From UBA5794 sp964196275 (GTDB lineage Bacteria > Actinomycetota > Acidimicrobiia > Spongiisociales > UBA5794): a DNA stretch of 64,000 nt. The number at the start of each line of letters is the position of its first letter. Within the stretch, counting starts at the first letter, position 1. The notes beneath the pieces are model-generated. The model ran no database searches, was not told the DNA's origin, and saw nothing but the letters and a program-made list of their open reading frames with translations. The stretch is from positions 17,395 through 81,394 of the forward strand of contig CAXMSN010000001.1 in assembly GCA_964196275.1 (NCBI GenBank). The letters run 5' to 3'. Both the position numbers and the translations under genes were made by a program. Positions 58,653 through 64,000 of this stretch are shown here, piece after piece.

Positions 58653-61037
58653 GTGGCAGAGACCACCGTTCGCGGGCGCGTAGGCGAAGTAGAAATTTCG
58701 TTCACCGCAGGTAAGCTCGCACAACTCGCAGATGGATCCGCAGTGGTCCGTATCGGCGATACAGAGGTCCTCGTGACCGCAACCGGAAGCCGACGTTTGA
58801 GAGACAACGTCGACTTCTTCCCCCTGACCGTTGACGTTGAAGAGCGCACGTACGCCGTGGGACGCATCCCCGGCTCGTTCTTCCGCCGTGAAGGCAGGGC
58901 AACCGAGAAGGCGACGCTCACTGCTCGCTTGATCGATAGGCCGCTCAGGCCGAACTTCAAGGACGGCTACCGCCACGACACTCATGTCGTTGCGACGATC
59001 CTTGCTGCAGACCTTGAGAACCCACATGACATCATGGCGCTCAACGGCGCATCGGCTGCCCTTTCGGTCAGCCCGATCCCGTTCGAGGGTCCGATCGGCG
59101 CAATCCGACTCGCACTCATCGATGGTGAATGGGTGGCGTTCCCGACGTACGAGCAAGGCGAAGAAGCCGTGTTCGAGATCATCGTTGCCGGAAAGCGAAA
59201 TGCCGAAGGCAATATCGATATCGCTATGGTCGAAGCTGGTGCGTCTGAGGACGGCTACCGGATGGTCCAGAACGGCGCACAGCGTTCAGACGAAGCAACC
59301 GTGGCCGCAGGCCTTGAGGCTTCGAAGGAGTACATCTCGACGTTGATCGACCTTCAGCTCGAACTGGCTGAGAAGCTCGGTGAGCCTGAACCTGTCGAGT
59401 GGACGATCCAGTTGGACTACTCGGACGAGATGCACGCGAAGGTCGAAGAGCTCGCAAAGTCGAAGCTCGAAGATCTTGGCACCATCGTCAAGAAGCACGA
59501 GCGTCAAAACGCAGAGCGTGCCATCAGGGATGAGGTCATCGAGGCTCTTGAGCTCGACGATGACGATTCCAAGGGCCTGAAGGAAGCCAAGGCTGCGTTC
59601 AGCAGTGTCCAGAAGAACGTCATGCGCAGCCGCGTTGTGGCTGAGAAGGTTCGCATCGATGGACGTGGGCCGACCGACATCAGGCAGCTGACCGCAGAGG
59701 TCGGTGTTGTGCCAGGGATGCACGGTTCGGCGATCTTCCAGCGCGGTGAGACACAGGTTCTCAACATCACAACGCTCGGCATGCTCAAGATGGAGCAGAT
59801 GCTCGACACGATCTCCCCTGAGGAGTCGAAGCGCTACATGCACCACTACAACATGCCTCCTTTCGCCACCGGCGAAGCAGGGTTCATGCGTGGTCCAAAG
59901 CGTCGCGAGATCGGCCACGGTGCGCTCGGTGAGAAAGCCCTTCTCCCGGTGATCCCACCGGCTGAGGACTTCCCGTACGCATACAGGCTCGTTTCTGAGG
60001 TTCTGATGTCGAACGGTTCATCCTCGATGGCTTCGGTCTGCGGATCGTCGCTCTCGCTGATGGACGCAGGCGTCCCGATCCACGCACCGGTTGCCGGTAT
60101 CGCGATGGGTCTCATCTACCACGACGGAGAGTTCGTCACGCTGACGGACATCCTTGGCGTCGAGGACCACCTCGGCGACATGGACTTCAAGGTCGCTGGT
60201 ACGCCAGACATGATCACCGCACTGCAGATGGACACGAAGATCGAAGGTCTTCCTGCCGACGTCCTCATCGCAGCGATGAACCAGGCACACGATGCCCGCA
60301 TGTTCATCCTTGAGACGATGAAGGCGTGCCTTGCAGAGCCACGCTCCGAGCTTGCCGAGAAGGCACCGAAGATCGAAGCGGTCATGGTCCCGAAGGACAA
60401 GATCGGTGAGGTCATTGGCCCGAAGGGCAAGACCATCCGTGAGCTCGAAGAAGAAACCGGGGCCAAGATCGAGATCGACGACGACGGAACCGTCCGCGTT
60501 GGCGCTCCTGACACGGCTTCGCTGAACCTCGCCAAGGAGCGGATCCTTGCGATCGGCTTCCCACCCGAGGCGAAGGTTGGAGAGATCTACGACGGAGAGG
60601 TTGTGAACGTCACCAAGTTCGGTGCATTCGTGAACATCCTCCCCGGCCGTGACGGTCTTCTCCACATCTCCAAGATCGGTGGAGGCAAGCGCATCGACAG
60701 GGTCGAGGATGTCCTCAACCTTGGCGACGCTGTCAAAGTTGTTGTTCGTGAGATCGACGACCGTGGCAAGGTCAGCCTCGACATGGCAGACGCCCCCTCT
60801 GGTGACACCTCAGGTGGCGACAGCGATGGCGGCTCCGCCGCTCCTCGTGAGGAGCAGAAGCGGGACAATCGTGACGGCGGAAGCCGTAACGACCGTGGCG
60901 GACGCAGCAGCGGTCGTAGCAACGACCGCAACCGCGATCGCAGCAATGACCGCGACGACAAGCCCGCAGACAAGCCCGCAGACAAGCCGGGTCGCAAGGT
61001 CGTCTCGTTCGAGGAAGATTTCGAGTCAAGCAACTAG
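58653..61037 (+). CDS. pnp: Polyribonucleotide nucleotidyltransferase (PNPase)
   Basis: The 794-residue 3'-5' phosphorolytic exonuclease has two RNase PH domains separated by a helical linker, a KH domain (VIGPKGKTIRELEEETGA, about 586-603) and an S1 domain (about 640-712). From about residue 716 it ends in a Gly/Asp/Arg/Asn-rich disordered tail with RN and RD repeats and a final acidic segment, a tail common in actinobacterial RNA enzymes. GTG 58653 follows AAGGAG. Its mRNA is probably controlled through the upstream hairpin. Confidence 0.97.
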   Translation: MAETTVRGRVGEVEISFTAGKLAQLADGSAVVRIGDTEVLVTATGSRRLRDNVDFFPLTVDVEERTYAVGRIPGSFFRREGRATEKATLTARLIDRPLRPNFKDGYRHDTHVVATILAADLENPHDIMALNGASAALSVSPIPFEGPIGAIRLALIDGEWVAFPTYEQGEEAVFEIIVAGKRNAEGNIDIAMVEAGASEDGYRMVQNGAQRSDEATVAAGLEASKEYISTLIDLQLELAEKLGEPEPVEWTIQLDYSDEMHAKVEELAKSKLEDLGTIVKKHERQNAERAIRDEVIEALELDDDDSKGLKEAKAAFSSVQKNVMRSRVVAEKVRIDGRGPTDIRQLTAEVGVVPGMHGSAIFQRGETQVLNITTLGMLKMEQMLDTISPEESKRYMHHYNMPPFATGEAGFMRGPKRREIGHGALGEKALLPVIPPAEDFPYAYRLVSEVLMSNGSSSMASVCGSSLSLMDAGVPIHAPVAGIAMGLIYHDGEFVTLTDILGVEDHLGDMDFKVAGTPDMITALQMDTKIEGLPADVLIAAMNQAHDARMFILETMKACLAEPRSELAEKAPKIEAVMVPKDKIGEVIGPKGKTIRELEEETGAKIEIDDDGTVRVGAPDTASLNLAKERILAIGFPPEAKVGEIYDGEVVNVTKFGAFVNILPGRDGLLHISKIGGGKRIDRVEDVLNLGDAVKVVVREIDDRGKVSLDMADAPSGDTSGGDSDGGSAAPREEQKRDNRDGGSRNDRGGRSSGRSNDRNRDRSNDRDDKPADKPADKPGRKVVSFEEDFESSN

Positions 61038-61058
61038 CTGACACAGAATCGACAGGAA

Positions 61059-61086
61059 GGGCCCCGGAGCGATCCGGGGCCCTTTT
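61059..61086 (+). terminator. Intrinsic terminator of the rpsO-pnp unit
   Basis: GGGCCCCGG (61059-61067) pairs perfectly with CCGGGGCCC (61074-61082) around a 6-base loop and is followed by four T residues. It lies 21 bases after the pnp stop codon. Confidence 0.92.
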
Positions 61087-61094
61087 CTTGTAGG

Positions 61095-61159
61095 TATTAC
61101 GAATACGAGAGATGTGGTACGTACTACAGGACAGCGGCTCTCGGAGGTCTGTGGTCTTC
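61095..61159. repeat. Degenerate heptamer repeats downstream of pnp
   Basis: TATTACG, AATACGA, GAGATGT, GGTACGT and ACTACAG occur in register, and GGTCTGT/GGTCTTC lies at about 61146-61159. These are the weakest members of the family. They fill the convergent space between pnp and the kinase-like gene. Confidence 0.55.
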
Positions 61160-62128
61160 TTACGAAAGCGCTGCGTCCTTGAACTGGGCCGCCAGCGCTG
61201 CCGTGTCTTCGGACAGCAGCCTCTCGAGAAGGTCCCACATGATTCCTGAGATGTGGTGTTGGTGCGGGTTGCCAGGCGGCTGGGATGCCGCAATAGAGAC
61301 GGAGACCCCCATGCGCGAAAGGGTCAGTGCGTACAGGTGTGTTGCTTCCAGCTCGGTGACCGAGGCGGTCTCCCTGTAGCCCGCGATCACGTCCATTGCG
61401 ACAGCGATGGGGTCGTCCTGGACGAGCATCGCATAGGCACAGGCCACCGACAGTTCTCCGATCCGGATGGTCATCGCAACGTCCTCGAAGTCGATGACGC
61501 CGGTCACCTCGTCGCCTGAGAGAATGATGTTCCCTGCGTTGAGGTCGCTGTGGATCACTTGAAGCGGAAGATCGTCGAAGGGAACCGATCTCAGTTCGGA
61601 GAGGGCATGTTCGACGAGGGAACGTTGCCCCTTGTCCTTGACGTGGTTGCGGTAGTCCTCGATCGTTGGCAACGAGTATCCGGGATCCCAGAGAAAGAAG
61701 CTGCGATCGTAGTTCGGCTGGAGTGGTTCGAGCACATGGAGCATCTCAGCCGCTGTTCGTCCGACGGACATGGCAGCTGCCTCAGGCCGGCCGGCGTCGT
61801 CGGCCGTGACGCCATCGACCCACGTGAGGAGTCGTGCGACGCGATCGCCCGTGAGGTCCGCAAGAAGGTGCCCACTGCTCGTCGGAACCGAAGAGGGGGT
61901 ATCGAATGTGGCAGTCCTCGCTGCCTCCATCGCTTCGTTTACGAACCGGAGCCTTCCAATGTTCGGATCTTCCAACGAGACCCTCAGCACGTACCGCGTC
62001 CCGTCGGCTGTGTCGATGCGTGTGTTGCTATCCGCATAGCCCGGAAGGGCGGTTGCCGTTCCTGAGACGCCGAAGTGGTCGCGCGCTATCTGGGCATGAT
62101 CGAGCGGCGCTTGTGTTTCCTCAGACAC
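61160..62128 (-). CDS. APH-family phosphotransferase (kinase-like)
   Basis: The protein has 322 residues from GTG 62128, or 324 from ATG 62134. The aminoglycoside phosphotransferase/choline kinase fold is shown by the catalytic loop VIHSDLNAGNII and the metal-binding GVIDFEDV about 20 residues later. The LLTWVDG segment recalls hydroxylysine kinase-like members, so a small amino alcohol or amino acid is as likely a substrate as an antibiotic. A TACTGT box on the minus strand (plus 62136-62141) ends 7 bases before GTG 62128, which favours that start. Confidence 0.82.
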   Translation of the reverse strand: MSEETQAPLDHAQIARDHFGVSGTATALPGYADSNTRIDTADGTRYVLRVSLEDPNIGRLRFVNEAMEAARTATFDTPSSVPTSSGHLLADLTGDRVARLLTWVDGVTADDAGRPEAAAMSVGRTAAEMLHVLEPLQPNYDRSFFLWDPGYSLPTIEDYRNHVKDKGQRSLVEHALSELRSVPFDDLPLQVIHSDLNAGNIILSGDEVTGVIDFEDVAMTIRIGELSVACAYAMLVQDDPIAVAMDVIAGYRETASVTELEATHLYALTLSRMGVSVSIAASQPPGNPHQHHISGIMWDLLERLLSEDTAALAAQFKDAALS

Positions 62129-62164
62129 GTGCATAACAGTACATGGCGATGCAGGAGAAGTAAG

Positions 62165-62191
62165 AAGGGCCCCGACCTCGTCGGAGCCCTT
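62165..62191 (-). terminator. Hairpin between dodecin and the kinase gene
   Basis: AAGGGC and GCCCTT arms (62165-62170 and 62186-62191), extended by CCGAC/GTCGG, form a strong stem about 23 bases past the dodecin stop. The T tract on the minus strand is interrupted, so termination may be partial. The -10 box of the kinase gene lies just beyond it. Confidence 0.6.
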
Positions 62192-62213
62192 CGTCGTTCT
62201 ACGTTGCTCAGCG

Positions 62214-62417
62214 TCAGTCCAGGACGAACGTGAGCTTCATGTCCACACGGAAGTGCTTGATTGTACCGTCCTCGTCCATCTCGACCTTGTGTTCGGAGAT
62301 CCATGCACCACGGATTCCTTCGATCGACTGCTGGGCCTTGGAGATGCCTTTACGGATGGCATCTTCGAAGGACCCAGGGGAAGTAGACGTGATCTCTATC
62401 ACCTTCGCTACTGACAC
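62214..62417 (-). CDS. Dodecin family flavin-binding protein
   Basis: The 67-residue protein has the dodecin pattern: SVAKVIEITSTSPGSFEDAI, the central WISEHKVEM with the flavin-stacking tryptophan, and FRVDMKLTFVLD at the end. Dodecins form hollow dodecamers that store or buffer flavins and CoA. GTG 62417 is preceded by AAGGAGCG on the minus strand; the further upstream frame is not dodecin-like. Flavin storage fits the flavin-heavy gene content (etfAB, ribF, F420). Confidence 0.92.
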   Translation of the reverse strand: MSVAKVIEITSTSPGSFEDAIRKGISKAQQSIEGIRGAWISEHKVEMDEDGTIKHFRVDMKLTFVLD

Positions 62418-62587
62418 GTGAGACGCTCCTTCGTTTGCTACGTCTGCCCCTGAGGCTACAGGTCTGGCGGGTCGTGCGTTCATGAGACGAGCGTCGTTTC
62501 GGCATGACAAGTTCCTCTCAGCCCGGGGTCACAGACCCTGAGTCCTGAAGTTCCCAGCGAAACATGGCTCGCCCTGACGCCTAGCTA

Positions 62588-62620
62588 TTCGCGCCGCTGA
62601 TAGCTATCCAGTGGCGCGAA
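62588..62620 (-). other. Hairpin after the 72-residue gene
   Basis: TTCGCGCC (62588-62595) pairs perfectly with GGCGCGAA (62613-62620), and the enclosed GATAGCTATC is itself self-complementary. No T tract follows on the minus strand, so it may be a 3' stabilising structure or a binding site. The rest of the spacer to dodecin (62418-62587) holds only the dodecin ribosome-binding site and a short GGGTC/GACCC repeat. Confidence 0.5.
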
Positions 62621-62626
62621 CCCTTC

Positions 62627-62845
62627 TTACGTCTCTTCGACGTCTAGCTCGATGTTGCGCACTTCGAGGTAGCCCTTGTAGCGTTTCCATCCGTCTGAAC
62701 CAGTGATCAGGCGTATCGTGCCTGCCTCACTTCGAATGCTGAGGTCCCCATTGTCGTGGAGCACTGCCTCTCGTAAGGCTTCGTCGGGTGGTCCTTGTAA
62801 AGAACTCCCCGCGTTTTCCAGGATCTTGTCGTTGTTGTCAGTCAT
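62627..62845 (-). CDS. Hypothetical small protein (72 residues)
   Basis: The protein has an acidic N-terminal half and a basic patch (GSDGWKRYKGYLEVRN). No family is recognised. Codon use resembles its neighbours, and a TACCAT box on the minus strand (plus 62852-62857) lies 6 bases before ATG 62845. It is followed by a perfect hairpin. Confidence 0.6.
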   Translation of the reverse strand: MTDNNDKILENAGSSLQGPPDEALREAVLHDNGDLSIRSEAGTIRLITGSDGWKRYKGYLEVRNIELDVEET

Positions 62846-62985
62846 GGTGCCATGGTATATCGATCCGTCGCCATCTCGACTGACTGTGGAAGTGGCGATG
62901 TCGCTCGGGTTGCTCTCGGGAGTCAGATCGAGGATGGATCCGTGTTCGCATTTGCACCGGGACAGGTAGCCGGGCTCTCAGGGTT

Positions 62986-63010
62986 GCCGGAATCGTGACG
63001 GGATTCCGGC
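62986..63010. other. Perfect 9-bp inverted repeat in an intergenic region
   Basis: GCCGGAATC (62986-62994) is matched by GATTCCGGC (63002-63010) across a 7-base loop. No T tract follows on either strand. It lies between the divergent small genes at 62845 and 63061 and may be an operator or RNA structure. The remaining spacer shows no gene I can support. Confidence 0.5.
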
Positions 63011-63060
63011 TCTGCAGCACGAGTCCTCGCAGCTATGCTTCCGGCGTTGGGGAGGTAGAC

Positions 63061-63231
63061 GTGGACCCGATTCGTGGGGAAATTCAGACCGTTCGCATCC
63101 TTGCGCTCGAGCGTCGGGAGGCTGACCTCGTCTCCCGACTGGAGCAATGTATGCCTCCTGTCGACCAACATCGCGCCGATCTCGAGCGGGTCCGTTCGGA
63201 ACTCAACGAGGCCAGAGCAACTCGTATGTAG
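63061..63231 (+). CDS. Hypothetical small helical protein (56 residues)
   Basis: The peptide is highly charged and mostly helical, with a coiled-coil-like C-terminal half (DLERVRSELNEARATR). The frame is open further upstream, but GTG 63061 has an excellent ribosome-binding site (GGGGAGG, 5 bases spacing), so that start was chosen. No family is recognised. Confidence 0.55.
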   Translation: MDPIRGEIQTVRILALERREADLVSRLEQCMPPVDQHRADLERVRSELNEARATRM

Positions 63232-63259
63232 CGGTCGTGTGCCCGCCTATGGTCTGACC

Positions 63260-64000
63260 ATGCATGTTCTCCGAACCCCAGATGACGCCTTCAGCTCGAT
63301 TCGTAACTATCCGTTCTCGCCTCACTATCTGGAGGTCGGCTCCGATGGCAACGGAGCCTTAAGAGTCCACTATGTGGACGAGGGTTCGGGCCCCGTCGTG
63401 ATCCTGATGCATGGCGAGCCATCGTGGTCGTACCTCTATCGGAACGTGATACCACCCCTGGTAGAAGCAGGGTTTCGGGTGATCGCCCCGGATCTCATCG
63501 GTTTCGGCAAGTCGGACAAGCCTTCGGAAACGACTGACTACACATACGCACGACACGTGTCCTGGATGCAAGAGTGGCTTGACGCGGTGGATGTGAACGA
63601 CATCACCCTGTTCGTCCAGGATTGGGGAGGGTTGATCGGACTTCGCCTGGTCGCTGCAGACCCCGACCGCTTCGTCGCGGTGGTGACCGCCAACACCGGA
63701 CTTCCGACAGGCGACCAGCAGATGCCAGAGGCATTCCTGCACTGGAGGGACTTTGCGCGCAACGCGACGACATTTGATGTTGGCAGGGTCATCGACAACG
63801 GTACCGCCTCCGTACTTGGCAGCGAGACGGTCGCCGGGTACGACGCCCCGTTCCCCGATGACTCCTTCAAGGCCGGCGTGCGTATCTTCCCTGCGTTGGT
63901 GCCGGTGACACCGGATGATCCCGAAGCCGGTGCGCAGCGTATTGCGTGGCAGGAACTCATGCAGTGGCGTAAACCGGGGTTGACGGCGTTCAGTGATGTC
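63260..64000 (+). CDS. Haloalkane dehalogenase, truncated by the window end
   Basis: The first 247 residues are visible and the frame is open to the last base. The protein is an alpha/beta hydrolase of the DhlA-like (HLD-I) group. The oxyanion motif HGEPSW is at 51-56 and the nucleophile Asp121 lies in VQDWGG, with Trp122 as the first halide-binding residue. A cap domain follows from about 150. It would hydrolyse haloalkanes to alcohol and halide; related epoxide or fluoroacetate hydrolases differ at these residues. TATGGT ends 6 bases before ATG 63260, so the mRNA is probably leaderless. Confidence 0.9.
   Translation, partial: MHVLRTPDDAFSSIRNYPFSPHYLEVGSDGNGALRVHYVDEGSGPVVILMHGEPSWSYLYRNVIPPLVEAGFRVIAPDLIGFGKSDKPSETTDYTYARHVSWMQEWLDAVDVNDITLFVQDWGGLIGLRLVAADPDRFVAVVTANTGLPTGDQQMPEAFLHWRDFARNATTFDVGRVIDNGTASVLGSETVAGYDAPFPDDSFKAGVRIFPALVPVTPDDPEAGAQRIAWQELMQWRKPGLTAFSDV

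Noticed and set aside
62852..62998. Possible 48-residue plus-strand peptide gene
   Set aside because: Its ATG coincides with the TACCAT -10 box of the minus-strand gene at 62845, there is no ribosome-binding site, and no family is recognised.

Overview
The window reads as a continuous piece of chromosome from a GC-rich actinobacterium (Actinomycetota). The strongest evidence is gene order. The SepIVA-like/DUF177/rpmF/rnc/smc/ftsY block, the lepB/DUF2469/yraN/comM/dprA/xerC/whiG-type sigma/rpsB/tsf/pyrH/frr/cdsA/dxr/rip1/ispG block and the rimP/nusA/infB/rbfA/nrnA/truB/ribF/rpsO/pnp block follow the order known from Mycobacterium and Streptomyces. DUF2469, an F420 (FO synthase) pathway, a mycoredoxin-like protein and a WhiG/FliA sigma factor also fit. 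Divergence from familiar genera, and the absence here of fpg, rnhB and ylxR, suggest a deep-branching class such as Acidimicrobiia. That placement is inference.

Layout. 1-7742: cell envelope, lipid and chromosome genes (SepIVA-like, DUF177, rpmF, plsX, rnc, smc, ftsY, cdd). 7844-12648, minus strand: a nucleoside salvage operon (upp, alkyltransferase-like gene, deoA-type phosphorylase, purine nucleoside phosphorylase), then etfB-etfA. 12822-15459: ffh, rpsP, khpA, rimM. 15460-27143: an 11.7-kb block of metabolic genes between rimM and trmD, which usually sit together. It holds fused isobutyryl-CoA mutase, a Rieske-TPP enzyme fusion, a lipoprotein, an MFS exporter, cofG, an N-terminally extended cofH and a TetR regulator. 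27144-30436: trmD, rplS, a DNA glycosylase, lepB, DUF2469 and yraN. 30419-36242: small conserved genes, an enoyl-CoA hydratase, comM, dprA, a mycoredoxin-like gene, xer and a sigma factor. 36437-47288: rpsB to proS, including the MEP-pathway genes dxr and ispG. 47426-54602: the nusA-infB operon through ribF. 54685-64000: an alpha/beta hydrolase, a divergent S-adenosylhomocysteine hydrolase, a RidA-family gene, rpsO-pnp, then accessory genes ending in a truncated haloalkane dehalogenase.

The observations I rate highest are these. A single polypeptide joins a Rieske [2Fe-2S] domain to a pyruvate-oxidase-type TPP enzyme. A dispersed family of degenerate 7-bp tandem repeats sits at transcription-unit boundaries and has run into the coding ends of rpsP and rimM. 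Many first genes of transcription units have a TANNNT box 6-8 nt before the start codon, which predicts widespread leaderless mRNAs. A perfect 16-bp palindrome lies inside the MFS promoter. CofH carries an unrecognised N-terminal domain of about 240 residues, and CdsA carries an acidic, repeat-bearing extension of about 375 residues. Long RNA hairpins lie between rpsO and pnp and upstream of rimP-nusA. No tRNA, rRNA, CRISPR array or insertion sequence was seen. No stretch over 300 bases lacks a gene.
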